From the NCBI GenBank assembly GCA_021323675.1, contig JAJPKP010000074.1, positions 1 through 47,875 on the forward strand: a stretch of DNA of 47,875 bases, in the 5' to 3' direction. Origin of the DNA: Pseudomonadota bacterium (GTDB taxonomy: Bacteria > Desulfobacterota > Binatia > Binatales > Binataceae). The notes under the pieces are model-generated. The model was not told where the DNA came from, did no database searches, and saw nothing but the letters and a program-made list of their open reading frames with translations. Of this stretch, positions 28,475-37,374 are shown piece after piece. Every line of letters begins with the position of its first letter. Position 1 is the first letter of the stretch. A program made the position numbers and the translations under genes.

Positions 28475-28626
28475 TGAAAATGTTTTAGCTCACGCCGCGC
28501 GGATGGTCGATAGAAGAGCGCGAGATTTAAGCGTTGAACAGAACGTTCGGTCTAAACGATCGTTCAAATCGCGCGTTCCCCCCGGGAACGTGACTCCAAA
28601 TCAAGAATGCGCGGCGGACGCCGCGG
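28475..28626. promoter_or_regulatory. probable promoter/operator of the dehydrogenase-mutase operon
   Basis: The only long gap in this stretch of the minus-strand run. It carries GAACGTTC (28541-28548, perfect palindrome) and AACGATCGTT (28555-28564, perfect palindrome), with centres 15 bp apart; outer TTGAAC/GTTCAA arms span 28534-28567. The layout resembles operators of TetR-family fatty-acid regulators, but no regulator gene is nearby. A separate stem follows (28574-28590). Confidence 0.5.
28574..28590. other. perfect seven-base inverted repeat
   Basis: CGTTCCC and GGGAACG flank a three-base CCC loop 36 bp after the upstream crotonase stop. No T-run follows on either strand, so it is either a protein-binding site or a weak RNA hairpin at the end of the upstream transcript. 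Confidence 0.4.
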
Positions 28627-29406
28627 TCACTTGTGACGCCAATCGGGTTGGCGCTTTTCGACGAACGCGGTCGTCCCTTCCACTCGATCTTCGCTCGAAA
28701 ACGTCACCGCGAAAGCTTCCTGCTCGAAGCGCAGCCCCGCATCTTCCGGCATCGTGAAGGACGCGCGCAGGGCGGCCTTCGCCTGTCGCAGGGCAAAGGC
28801 GGACTTGCCGGCAAGCTTCTCCGCGAGCGAGCGAGCCGCTTTCATCAACTCTTCCGGTGCGACCACCTGATTCACCAGCCCGAGCGCATGCGCGGTCTTT
28901 GCGTCGATCATTTCGCCGGTCATGATCAGTTCGCGCGCCTTCGCCTGCCCGATTCGATGAGGCAGGCGCTGGGTGCCGCCGAAACCGGGAATCAGGCCCA
29001 GGTTGATTTCAGGTTGGCCAAAGCGTGCCTTTTCGCTTGCGATAATCAGATCGCAAGCGAGCGCAAGCTCGGTGCCACCGCCGAGAGCGAAGCCGTTGAC
29101 GGCCGCGATTACTGGAATGGGCAAGTCTTCGAGGCTGGAGAGCACGCGATGGCCCAGATGAGAGAAGTCGAGGCCGTCAGCGGTCGTCATCTTTGACATC
29201 GCGGCGATGTCCGCGCCGGCCACGAATGCGCGGTCGCCCGCGCCGGTGATGATGAGCACGCGCACGGACGGGTCGTGGCGCACCTCGCGGATTACGCGGG
29301 TCAGGTCTTCGAGAACCTCGCGATTCAGGGCATTAAGAGCGGTGGGACGGTTTACGGTCGCGATCGAAATCGCCGCATGCTCGAAGACCACGTTCTTGAG
29401 ATCCAT
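28627..29406 (-). CDS. enoyl-CoA hydratase (canonical crotonase)
   Basis: Adds water to trans-2-enoyl-CoA in beta-oxidation. The 259 residues from ATG 29406 carry the full classical set: FALGGGTELALACD with the first catalytic Glu and FGQPEINLGLIPGFGGTQRL with the second. It is the only one of the four crotonases here with the textbook active site. It is 8 bp after the lipoprotein gene and precedes the palindromic gap. Confidence 0.93.
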   Translation of the reverse strand: MDLKNVVFEHAAISIATVNRPTALNALNREVLEDLTRVIREVRHDPSVRVLIITGAGDRAFVAGADIAAMSKMTTADGLDFSHLGHRVLSSLEDLPIPVIAAVNGFALGGGTELALACDLIIASEKARFGQPEINLGLIPGFGGTQRLPHRIGQAKARELIMTGEMIDAKTAHALGLVNQVVAPEELMKAARSLAEKLAGKSAFALRQAKAALRASFTMPEDAGLRFEQEAFAVTFSSEDRVEGTTAFVEKRQPDWRHK

Positions 29407-29414
29407 TTGATTTC

Positions 29415-29864
29415 TTAATCCTCTGCGCGCGCGGGCGGCGCAGTTGTGGTGCCGGTTACGCCGTGGCAATAGCCGACCTGTTTCAGCCAGTCGCGATCGC
29501 TCTCCGACACAGTGCCGCTCGGCGCCGCGTACGCGTACACGATGTTCTTGTTCTGGGTATTAATCTGGCATTGGACATCGACTTCCGATCCGCCCGGCGC
29601 CTTGATGGGCACCTGTTCCCATACAGTGGCGGGCCCGTTTTGCTGGAAGTAAGACTGATTGCTGGTTGTGATGCCCGAGGAATACGCGACTGGATGCGAT
29701 AACGCCTGTTCGCAAACCTTTCTCGCGTCGAAATTGCATCCGATCTTCTCGAGCGCGCCCGCGCCGGTCTGAGAGCCCGCGGGAGTGCATCCGCCGATCG
29801 CGCCGGACAGAAGCGCCGCAATTGCGAGCAATGCCGCGGTCAATTCCCCTTTTGATCCGATCAT
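29415..29864 (-). CDS. lipoprotein, unknown
   Basis: A 149-residue protein with a lipoprotein signal: hydrophobic segment 9-24 and lipobox IGGC. The mature part has four more cysteines (GCNFDARKVCEQ, VQCQI, GYCHG) that could form two disulfides. The sequence ends in a Thr/Ala/Pro-rich tail. No family is recognised. It sits 5 bp after glpX and 8 bp before a crotonase, oddly placed among cytoplasmic enzymes. Confidence 0.7.
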   Translation of the reverse strand: MIGSKGELTAALLAIAALLSGAIGGCTPAGSQTGAGALEKIGCNFDARKVCEQALSHPVAYSSGITTSNQSYFQQNGPATVWEQVPIKAPGGSEVDVQCQINTQNKNIVYAYAAPSGTVSESDRDWLKQVGYCHGVTGTTTAPPARAED

Positions 29865-29869
29865 GTTGA

Positions 29870-30823
29870 TCAGTACTCCGGTTTGAAATCGAAATGATGT
29901 ATCGCTTCGATAAATCTAACCGTCCGTGTCTTCGATCGCATGACGACGCTGTTGGTCATTGCGCCGCCGGAGAAAAAGCGTACTCCGCGCAGATAGTCGC
30001 CGGTCGTAACGCCGGTAGCCGCGAACATCACGTTGTCGCCCGCGAGCTCTTCGAGCGTATAGCGCCTCTGCAGGTCGAGAATTCCCGCGGCGAGGCACGC
30101 TTCGGCTTCCTGGGCGTTGCGCGGCACGAACCGGCATTGCATCTCTCCACCCACCGATCGAATCGCTGCCGCCGCGAGGACGCCCTGATGAGCGCCGCCG
30201 ACGCCGATCAGCATATCGATCTCGCTTTCGGGCCGGGTAGTGGCGATCGCTGCGGAGAGGTCGCCTGCGGAGAGCAGCTTGATTCCAGCACCCGCCTTGC
30301 GAACTTCGGAGATGAGCTTTTCGTGCCGGGGCCGGTCGAGGATCGCGATTCGGAGGTCCTCGACATAGACCTTTTTCGCTTCGGCGAGCGCCTTGAGATT
30401 GTCAGTTGGCGAGCGGTCGAGGTCGATCACTCCCCGTCCGGCCGGACCGACCGCGATCTTGTCCATGTAGGTGTCGGGACAGCGCAGTATCTTGCCGCGT
30501 TCCGAGAGCGCGACGCAGGAAAGTGCGTTGGGTCCGCCGGTGGCGCAGATGAGCGAGCCTTCGAGCGCGTCAAGGGCGACATCAACTTCGGTTCCGGCGC
30601 CGTTGCCCACGATTTCGCCTTCGTAGAGCCATTCAGCCTCGTCTTCTTTGCCCTCCCCGATAACGATCTTTCCGTCCATTGCGATCGAATTCAGGGTCTT
30701 GCGCATCGCTTCGCAGGCCGCGCGATCCGCCATCCGTTCGTCGCCCTTGCCGATAAACCGCGCCGCGGCGAGCGCCGCAGCCTCGGTCGCGCGTACCACT
30801 TCCAGCGCAAGGTTTCGCTCCAT
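29870..30823 (-). CDS. glpX: GlpX-like (class II fructose-1,6-bisphosphatase family) protein
   Basis: A 317-residue member of the GlpX family. It aligns collinearly, position by position, with the E. coli GlpX sequence as I recall it up to about residue 220. Metal/catalytic Asp33, Glu57, Asp85, Glu88 and Asp188 are kept. Pro86 is Ala, Thr90 is Ser, Asp186 is Ala, and Glu213, a metal ligand in E. coli, is Gln (GGAHQG versus GGAPEG). It may therefore not be a normal fructose bisphosphatase. It lies in a tight operon, 12 bp after the ApgM-like gene and downstream of hom and thrC. Confidence 0.85.
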   Translation of the reverse strand: MERNLALEVVRATEAAALAAARFIGKGDERMADRAACEAMRKTLNSIAMDGKIVIGEGKEDEAEWLYEGEIVGNGAGTEVDVALDALEGSLICATGGPNALSCVALSERGKILRCPDTYMDKIAVGPAGRGVIDLDRSPTDNLKALAEAKKVYVEDLRIAILDRPRHEKLISEVRKAGAGIKLLSAGDLSAAIATTRPESEIDMLIGVGGAHQGVLAAAAIRSVGGEMQCRFVPRNAQEAEACLAAGILDLQRRYTLEELAGDNVMFAATGVTTGDYLRGVRFFSGGAMTNSVVMRSKTRTVRFIEAIHHFDFKPEY

Positions 30824-30835
30824 GAAGGACTCCGT

Positions 30836-32056
30836 TTAGTTGACGAGCCGGATGCGGCCCAGAAGCGCCTCGATAAGGGTGAACCCGTTTTCTACCATCA
30901 GTCCAGTCTTTGCGCCTTCGGGTTCAGTATAACGCCGCGCGGAATTTTGCGAGCGCCGAAAATCGTCGGAGGTCATCAGCGCGAACGGCACCGGATCCGG
31001 CGAATGGGTCTTGAGCTTCGACGGAGTCGCATGATCCGGCATCAGCAGCAAGGCAAAATCGCCCATCTCCGCGAGCCCCTTAAGGAGTGGACCAAGGATG
31101 AGGTCATCGATTTTTTCGATCGCCTCGGTTTTCAGGTCGGCCCTTCCCATGTGGCCCGCTTCGTCCGGCGCCTCGATGTGAAGCAGCAGGAAGTCGCGGC
31201 CGCGCAGCGACTCCAGTCCGTAGCGCCCCTTGGCGCCATAGTCGGTATCGAGAAATCCGGTCGCACCCGGAACCTTTATCGGCTGAAGTCCGGCCAGACG
31301 ACCAATTCCATTCACCAGATCGACCGCCGATATAACCGAGCCTTCGAGTCCGAAGCGCTCCTTCAGCGTCGGGACGGCGGGGCGAGTGCCTTGCCCCCAA
31401 AACCAGATTGAATTCGCTTCGGCGAGGCCGCGTTCGCGGCGGTCGCGATTGACGGGATGGTCTGCCAGGATATGCGCCGCACGCGCCATCAAATCGCGCA
31501 ATCGCTCGGCGCCCTCTCCCGAGGGAAGGTAGGGATCGACCGCTTTCCCGGTGATGTCGTGAGGCGGAGTCAGCGCCGTTTTTGCCGTTCCGTTTCGCCA
31601 TACGACCAGATGGCGGTAGCTGACGCCGTTGAAGAACTCGATTCCTCCGCCCGCCAGCTCGCCGCGAAGATCGTCAACGATGCGAGCGGCCTCCTCGCTC
31701 GATATGTGGCCGGCGGTAAAGTCGTTCATCAGGCCGCCGCCGGGCCCCGGCTTCAAGGACACGAGGTTCATGCGAAAAACGACGTCCGCCGGACCCATCG
31801 CGATACCCTGGCTTGCAGCCTCGATTGGCGCCCGTCCGGTGTGATAGCGGCGCGGATCGTAACCCATCATCGTCATAGTGCCGACGTCGCTGCCGGACGG
31901 CATCCCCTCGGGAATCGTGGCAACCAGTCCGAGCCTGCCGCGAGTCGCTACCAGGTCCATGTTGGGCTTACGTGCGGCTTCGAGCGGAGTCCGGCCGCCG
32001 AGGTCTTCGCAGGGCCAGTCGCCCATCCCGTCGCCGTGGATAATGACGTATTTCAT
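30836..32056 (-). CDS. ApgM-type phosphomutase family; proposed homoserine kinase
   Basis: A 406-residue alkaline-phosphatase-superfamily protein of the archaeal ApgM group. HGDGMGDWP holds a metal-binding Asp and PSGSDVGTMTMMGYDP holds the nucleophilic Ser. Further metal-site stretches are APDEAGHMG and MPDHATPSKL. ApgM interconverts 2- and 3-phosphoglycerate without cofactor. A bacterial branch found in threonine operons (TIGR02535) is proposed to be a homoserine kinase, and this gene sits 2 bp after thrC and downstream of hom. Which activity applies here is open. Confidence 0.85.
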   Translation of the reverse strand: MKYVIIHGDGMGDWPCEDLGGRTPLEAARKPNMDLVATRGRLGLVATIPEGMPSGSDVGTMTMMGYDPRRYHTGRAPIEAASQGIAMGPADVVFRMNLVSLKPGPGGGLMNDFTAGHISSEEAARIVDDLRGELAGGGIEFFNGVSYRHLVVWRNGTAKTALTPPHDITGKAVDPYLPSGEGAERLRDLMARAAHILADHPVNRDRRERGLAEANSIWFWGQGTRPAVPTLKERFGLEGSVISAVDLVNGIGRLAGLQPIKVPGATGFLDTDYGAKGRYGLESLRGRDFLLLHIEAPDEAGHMGRADLKTEAIEKIDDLILGPLLKGLAEMGDFALLLMPDHATPSKLKTHSPDPVPFALMTSDDFRRSQNSARRYTEPEGAKTGLMVENGFTLIEALLGRIRLVN

Positions 32057-32058
32057 GG

Positions 32059-33156
32059 TCAGTCGTTTTCCAGAATTCTGAACACCTTCTCGATGTCAGG
32101 TTCGACGACGATAGTGTTGCTCAGGTTCTTGAGCGCGGTGTCGGGATCCTTGAGCCCGTGGCCGGTGAGGGTGCACACGCAGACCGAACCGGGACGAATG
32201 CCTCCGGTGGCGCCAAACTTGAGGAGCCCCGCCACGGAAGCAGCGGAAGCGGGTTCGGCAAAGACGCCAATCGAGGCGATCAGCCGATAGGCCGCGAGAA
32301 TTTCGGCATCGGTCACGATATCGATGATGCCGCCGGATTCGTCGCGCGCACTGGTGGCTCCTTTCCAGCTTGCGGGATTGCCAATCTTGATAGCGGTCGC
32401 AACCGTGTGCGGATCGTCGATCGGATGCCCGACCACGATTGGGGCCGACTCCGCCGCCTGGTAGCCCATCATTTTCGGCAGCCGCGCTGAAAGCCCGGCG
32501 CCCTGGTATTCGCGATAGCCGGCCCAATAGGCGGTGATGTTGCCCGCGTTGCCCACGGGCAGAAAATGATGCGTGGGCGCATCGCCAAGCTGATCGCAGA
32601 TTTCGAATGCCGCCGTCTTCTGGCCCGCGATCCGATCGGGATTGACGCTGTTCACCAGCCGGATTTTCACCGGATCCCGCTCGGCGAGGTCGCGCACCAC
32701 CTTCAGACAGATATCGAAGTTGCCGATCACTTCGACAACGCGAGCCCCATGCATTACCGATTGGGAAAGCTTACCCAGCGCGACCGAGCCCTTGGGAATC
32801 AGAACGTAGGCCTTAAGTCCCGCGCGCCCGGCGTAGGCTGCCGCGGATGCCGCCGTGTTGCCGGTTGAAGCGCAGATGACGGCGCGCGCCCCTTGGCCAA
32901 GCGCCTTGGAGATGGCCAGCGTCATCCCGCGATCCTTGAACGAACCGGTGGGGTTGGCGCCTTCGCACTTCAAGTAAACCTTTATGTCCGGGCCCAGCCG
33001 CTCGGCGAGCTGGGGCGCATCCACCAGCGGTGTGTTACCCTCGTTCAGCGTAACGATGGGCGTGTGCTCATCGACGGGCAAAAAAGGACGATAGTGCTCG
33101 ATCAGGCCGGGCCATCGCGTGAGCCGTCCGGCTTGGTGCTGCTTCTGGCTCGGCAT
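32059..33156 (-). CDS. thrC: threonine synthase
   Basis: A PLP enzyme converting O-phosphohomoserine to threonine. It has 365 residues of the shorter, fold-type II form. [14 protein letters not shown] is the N-terminal motif, [11 protein letters not shown] carries the PLP Lys, and [17 protein letters not shown] binds the cofactor phosphate; [12 protein letters not shown] follows. It lies 6 bp after hom. Confidence 0.95.
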   Translation of the reverse strand: MPSQKQHQAGRLTRWPGLIEHYRPFLPVDEHTPIVTLNEGNTPLVDAPQLAERLGPDIKVYLKCEGANPTGSFKDRGMTLAISKALGQGARAVICASTGNTAASAAAYAGRAGLKAYVLIPKGSVALGKLSQSVMHGARVVEVIGNFDICLKVVRDLAERDPVKIRLVNSVNPDRIAGQKTAAFEICDQLGDAPTHHFLPVGNAGNITAYWAGYREYQGAGLSARLPKMMGYQAAESAPIVVGHPIDDPHTVATAIKIGNPASWKGATSARDESGGIIDIVTDAEILAAYRLIASIGVFAEPASAASVAGLLKFGATGGIRPGSVCVCTLTGHGLKDPDTALKNLSNTIVVEPDIEKVFRILEND

Positions 33157-33162
33157 AAGTTC

Positions 33163-34470
33163 CTACAAGCTCTCCTCGATCCGAATAAATCCGGGGTTGG
33201 CATCGACCACGGTGAGCCGGCGAATCTGGCCGAGCGCCCGTTTGAGGTTGCGCTCCGGAGTATCGTGCGTGCGCATGATGATTGGCACCGTCTTTTCCGC
33301 GCCCCTGTCCTTTTGAATCACTGACGCGATCGAGATGCCGTTGCGCCCGAGGATGGAAGCGATAGCGCCCAGCACGCCCGGCTTATCGCGCACCATGAAT
33401 CGCAGGTAGTATTCGCATACCACGTCGTCCATCGGCTTAACATGGGCGCGACGCACGTGCTCGACCGGCAGCCCGAGCGCATGGGACCGCGCGCTGGCGC
33501 CGATAATACGATCGCGGGCGATTTCCAGAACATCCGCCATCACCGCCGTCGCCGTCGGCATCTGCCCAGCGCCCAGCCCCCAGTACATCGTCGAGCCAAG
33601 CGCCTCGCCGTGGATATAAATAGCGTTGAATGCGCCGCCGACACCGGAGAGGAGATGACCGGCCGCGATCATCGTCGGATGAACCCGCGCTTCGATTGCA
33701 CCTCCGTCCTCTTTCGCGATGGCGAGCAGCTTGATTGCGTAGCCTAGCTCCCGCGCGTAGGCGATATCCGACTGGGTGACGCGGGTGATCCCCTCGGTGT
33801 AAACGCGCTCAGGCTTGAGCAGGACTCCGAAAGCGAGGCTGACGAGCAGGCAGAGCTTATGCGCGGCGTCGTGCCCTTCGATATCGAGAGTCGGATCGGG
33901 CTCCGCGATGCCGCTCTTCTGGGCATCCGCCAGCGCGGCTTTGAATTCTACCCCCTGCCCCGTCATCGTGGTCAGAATCGAATTGCACGTTCCGTTTACG
34001 ATTCCATACACGGCGCGCTGGCGATCTCCGGCCAGCGCCTGCCTCAACGTCCGGATAATCGGGACACCGCCTCCGACGCTGGCCTCGAATCCGACCGCAA
34101 GCCCGCGCCGCGCGGCGCCGCGAAAGATCTCTTCGCCGTGCTCGGCTAGCAGGGCCTTGTTGCCAGTGACTACATCCTTGCCCGCCTCCAGCGCCTTCAG
34201 GATGAGCGAACGGGCCGGTTCGAGGCCGCCGAACAGTTCCACGACGATGTCGATATCGGGGCGGCCCACCAGGGCGGCGGAATCCCGAGTGATGAGGCCG
34301 CGGGTGATGCCGAGCGAGCGGTCGGGTTTGAGACTGCGGTCGGCGATAGCGGCTAGTTCAAGCGGCCGTCCCAGTTTGCGCGCATAGTCTTGCGCGTTGC
34401 GTCGCAGAAGCTTCACGACGCCGCCGCCCACGGTGACGCATCCGAGCAGGGCAATCCGTATCGGTTTCAA
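33163..34470 (-). CDS. hom: homoserine dehydrogenase
   Basis: Reduces aspartate semialdehyde to homoserine. It has 435 residues: an N-terminal NAD(P) domain, a catalytic domain with GIVNGTCNSILT and the Lys/Glu region (GIAEPDPTLDIEGHDAAHKL), and a C-terminal ACT domain (from about 355, FMVRDKPGVLG) that usually senses threonine. The nucleotide loop reads LLGCVTVGGG, so the second glycine of GxGxxG is Val. The start is TTG at 34470, with GGTGAAG upstream. Confidence 0.93.
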   Translation of the reverse strand: MKPIRIALLGCVTVGGGVVKLLRRNAQDYARKLGRPLELAAIADRSLKPDRSLGITRGLITRDSAALVGRPDIDIVVELFGGLEPARSLILKALEAGKDVVTGNKALLAEHGEEIFRGAARRGLAVGFEASVGGGVPIIRTLRQALAGDRQRAVYGIVNGTCNSILTTMTGQGVEFKAALADAQKSGIAEPDPTLDIEGHDAAHKLCLLVSLAFGVLLKPERVYTEGITRVTQSDIAYARELGYAIKLLAIAKEDGGAIEARVHPTMIAAGHLLSGVGGAFNAIYIHGEALGSTMYWGLGAGQMPTATAVMADVLEIARDRIIGASARSHALGLPVEHVRRAHVKPMDDVVCEYYLRFMVRDKPGVLGAIASILGRNGISIASVIQKDRGAEKTVPIIMRTHDTPERNLKRALGQIRRLTVVDANPGFIRIEESL

Positions 34471-34505
34471 GGCTTCACCGCGATCCGGTTCGAGGAGCTA
34501 TGGGT

Positions 34506-35720
34506 TCAGGATGCCACCGCGCGGCGGGGTCGCTGCGACTCGAGGCGCGCGAGCGCGTGCCGTATGCCGCGGATCGCCTGGCGCGTGCGATGCTCATTTT
34601 CGATCAGCGCAAAGCGCACGTAACCGTCGCCGTCGGCGCCGAATCCAACTCCCGGCGACACGGCAACCTTTGCCTCTTTAATCAGGAACTTGGCGAATTC
34701 CATCGATCCCATCGCGCGGAACGCCTCCGGGATGGGCGCCCATACGAACATCGTGGCCTTGGGCTTCTCCACCGGCCACCCGGCGCGATTGAGGCCGTTA
34801 ACCAGCACATCGCGGCGGCTCTTGTACATCTGGGTGATCTCGGCAACACAATCCTGCGGCCCGTTCAGCGCGGCAATCGCCGCGACCTGCACGGGCGCGA
34901 ACATCCCGTAGTCGAAGTAGGATTTGAGCCGCGCCAGAGCTCCGATCATTTCGCGGTTGCCGACCGCAAAGCCGACGCGCCATCCGGGCATGTTGTAGCT
35001 CTTGGACAGAGTGAAGAATTCGACTCCGATTTCCCGGGCGCCTTCGACCTGCATGAAGGACGGCGCCTTGTAGCCGTCGAAGCACAGGTCGGCATAAGCG
35101 AGATCGTGCGCGACCATGATTTCATTTTCGCGAGCGAAATCCGCGACCCGTTTCATGAAGCGCAGGTCCACCGTCGCCGTGGTCGGGTTGTGCGGAAAGT
35201 TCATGATCATGAACTTGGGCCGCGGCCAGGTCCGGCTGACGATCGAAGTCAGCTCGTCATAAAATTCCTCGCCGCTTGACCGCAGCGGAACGCCCTGCAC
35301 CTGCGCCCCCGCGATGATGCATCCGTACTGGTGAATCGGATAGGTCGGCGTGGGCGCAAGCACGACGTCGCCCTGATCGAGAATCGCCAGTGCGAGATGG
35401 GCGATTCCTTCCTTCGACCCTATCGTGACGATCGCTTCCGTGTCCGGATCGAGATCGACCCCGTAACGGCGCTTGTACCAGTCGGTGATTGCCAGCCGCA
35501 GCTTGTAAACCCCGCGCGACACGGAATACCGATGGTTGGGCGGCTTGCCCGCGGCCTCGACCAGCTTGGCGACGATATGCGGCGGCGTGGCGGCATCCGG
35601 GTTGCCCATGCCGAAATCGATGATGTCCTCGCCGGCGCGCCTGGCCTTGAGGCACAACTCGCCGATCGCGTTGAATACATAAGGCGGAAGCCGCTTGATT
35701 CGTGGAAAATCCATCTTCAT
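34506..35720 (-). CDS. alanine-type aminotransferase (AlaC-like)
   Basis: A 404-residue PLP aminotransferase of fold type [28 protein letters not shown] and [17 protein letters not shown] (with the PLP Lys) match the AlaC glutamate-pyruvate transaminase group, sometimes annotated as LL-diaminopimelate or aspartate aminotransferase. It stands 35 bp upstream of hom in the same direction, consistent with supplying or balancing aspartate-family amino acids. Starts at 35720 and 35714 are both ATG. Confidence 0.88.
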   Translation of the reverse strand: MKMDFPRIKRLPPYVFNAIGELCLKARRAGEDIIDFGMGNPDAATPPHIVAKLVEAAGKPPNHRYSVSRGVYKLRLAITDWYKRRYGVDLDPDTEAIVTIGSKEGIAHLALAILDQGDVVLAPTPTYPIHQYGCIIAGAQVQGVPLRSSGEEFYDELTSIVSRTWPRPKFMIMNFPHNPTTATVDLRFMKRVADFARENEIMVAHDLAYADLCFDGYKAPSFMQVEGAREIGVEFFTLSKSYNMPGWRVGFAVGNREMIGALARLKSYFDYGMFAPVQVAAIAALNGPQDCVAEITQMYKSRRDVLVNGLNRAGWPVEKPKATMFVWAPIPEAFRAMGSMEFAKFLIKEAKVAVSPGVGFGADGDGYVRFALIENEHRTRQAIRGIRHALARLESQRPRRAVAS

Positions 35721-35820
35721 GAGCGTCGTCTTGCCGGGCGCCTCGCCGCGCCGCTTTGAGCCATTAGTTTTAACCGACGGTTGCCCCCCTCGCCAGTAGG
35801 GTTACAACCAGCCCTTTTCG

Positions 35821-37080
35821 TCACTCCGCCGTCGATGCCGCCCCGACCGGAATAGCCGGGCGCGACCGTATCGACCAGTAAATGGGCGCCGCGATGAGCG
35901 AGATGAGGCCCGCCATCTGCCATTCGAACGGAATTCCGGATGCATCCGCCACCACGCCGCCGAGCAGCAATCCGGCCGATCCCCCGATCGTCTGAAACGT
36001 ACTGCTGAAAGAGAGCAAAGTGGCGCGCTGGCTCGATTCGATCTGCTCGTTGAACCAGCTTTGCACCAGGGGCTGCATCCCTCCAGTCGCAACGTTCATC
36101 ACGAACAGCATCGCGAGCGACAGAACCGGGCGATGGCCGAACAGGCCGGCGGCGAAGAGCATGATGCTCGCCGCGATTATCAGCATGCTTACTCGGCCCG
36201 CCCGCAAATACTCGTCCGCCGCGATCCGGATCATCACCTCGGCGCCGATCATCCGGGCAATCGTAAGCCCGCAGTAAATCCATCCGACGATCCAAACGCC
36301 GATGTTGAACCGTTCATTGAACATGATCGGCCATTCAAGCCAGTAGGGAGCCCATGCGGCGAAGGTGATTGCGCCGGCGACGCTCAGCCAAAGGACGGTT
36401 TCCGCCTGAAATCCGGCTCGAACTCCGTCGCGAACCTGGCCGGCGATATGCTTCGGGATGGCGCGGAATTCGATCTGGACCGCGCGGGGCTTCTCGTCAT
36501 GCATCAGGGTCGCGCCGATTGCGCACGACATCAGGAAGCCGCTGGCGCCGAGCAGCCAGGGCCAGGCGATGTTCACGTCGGCCACGTACGCGCCGATCAT
36601 CGCCGAGCCCATGAACGCCGCGCTCGAGATCTGGGAGATTCGCGAGAACAGGCGATCCTTGACGTCGTCGTAGCCCGCTTCATCGAGCGCATCGACGCCC
36701 CAGGCATCGATGGCACCGTTACAGAAAGTGGTGCCGATGCCGTCGATGCTTTCCGCGATCAGAAACACGAAATACCGATGCGCGAAGAAGTACACGATAA
36801 ACGCGGTGACGCGCAGCAAGGTGCCTGCCACGAACGAGCGCCGCCGCCCGAGCGCATCCGCAAACGCCCCTGTCGGCACATCGGTGAAGAACAACACCAC
36901 GAAGTAGGTCGCGAGCACCGAGTTGATCTCGAACTGGGTGAGCCCGCGTGATTTGAGGAAGATCGGATAGACTCCGAACAGGAACCCGCCGGCGAACGAA
37001 TATATCCACCATACCGCGTAATAGCGGCGGATGATCCCGCGTATCTTCGCTTCGTGCTTTACAGCCGCTTCCATCGGCAT
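35821..37080 (-). CDS. MFS transporter
   Basis: A protein of about 419 residues with 10-12 hydrophobic helices. DVPTGAFADALGRRRSFVAG after helix two is the major-facilitator loop motif. It has a cytoplasmic central loop (HDEKPRAVQIEFRAIPKH). It resembles drug or metabolite exporters, but the substrate is unknown. ATG 37080 is chosen; a TTG at 37086 and an ATG at 37074 are also in frame. A strong terminator-like hairpin lies 53 bp upstream in its leader. It is 100 bp ahead of the aminotransferase gene. Confidence 0.87.
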   Translation of the reverse strand: MPMEAAVKHEAKIRGIIRRYYAVWWIYSFAGGFLFGVYPIFLKSRGLTQFEINSVLATYFVVLFFTDVPTGAFADALGRRRSFVAGTLLRVTAFIVYFFAHRYFVFLIAESIDGIGTTFCNGAIDAWGVDALDEAGYDDVKDRLFSRISQISSAAFMGSAMIGAYVADVNIAWPWLLGASGFLMSCAIGATLMHDEKPRAVQIEFRAIPKHIAGQVRDGVRAGFQAETVLWLSVAGAITFAAWAPYWLEWPIMFNERFNIGVWIVGWIYCGLTIARMIGAEVMIRIAADEYLRAGRVSMLIIAASIMLFAAGLFGHRPVLSLAMLFVMNVATGGMQPLVQSWFNEQIESSQRATLLSFSSTFQTIGGSAGLLLGGVVADASGIPFEWQMAGLISLIAAPIYWSIRSRPAIPVGAASTAE

Positions 37081-37132
37081 CCACAAACATCTTTCGCGAT
37101 ACCGCCCCTGTTACGGTGTCGCCGCAAAATAG

Positions 37133-37168
37133 AAAAAGCCCCGGGCTCCGAGGCGCCCAGGGCTTTTT
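37133..37168. terminator. bidirectional rho-independent terminator in the MFS leader
   Basis: AAAAAGCCC pairs with GGGCTTTTT (nine pairs), then a C/A mismatch, four GGGC/GCCC pairs and an eight-base loop. Both flanks give a T-run, so it works in both directions. It lies between the divergent genes at 37080 and 37375, where no upstream gene needs ending. Confidence 0.8.
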
Positions 37169-37374
37169 CCAACGCCAGATATCGGAGCCGTTCAACTCAC
37201 AGGATTAACGCGCGTAGCTCGCGCTATTTTGGCTGCGATTTCAGGCATGAATGGCAGAGTAGCCGTGAGTCTCTTGCCGGTCAAGGACAGCTTATCGCGT
37301 GGAGAATTTCGAGGACGCGCGCGTCATTCTCTGTGCCTCGCGCTTCATCTAGACTGAATTCACCGGACCATCCG
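37169..37374. other. 206-bp region between terminator and ABC1 gene
   Basis: No gene is recognised. On the minus strand an 18-codon ORF starts with ATG at about 37245, but it has no ribosome binding site. The region should hold the promoter of the ABC1 gene and, if the terminator is an attenuator or ends a small RNA, the minus-strand start as well. Confidence 0.35.

Noticed and set aside
29894..31411. 505-codon plus-strand reading frame
   Set aside because: It lies antisense to the glpX and ApgM-like genes, has no domain pattern, and is a typical long shadow frame of GC-rich coding DNA.
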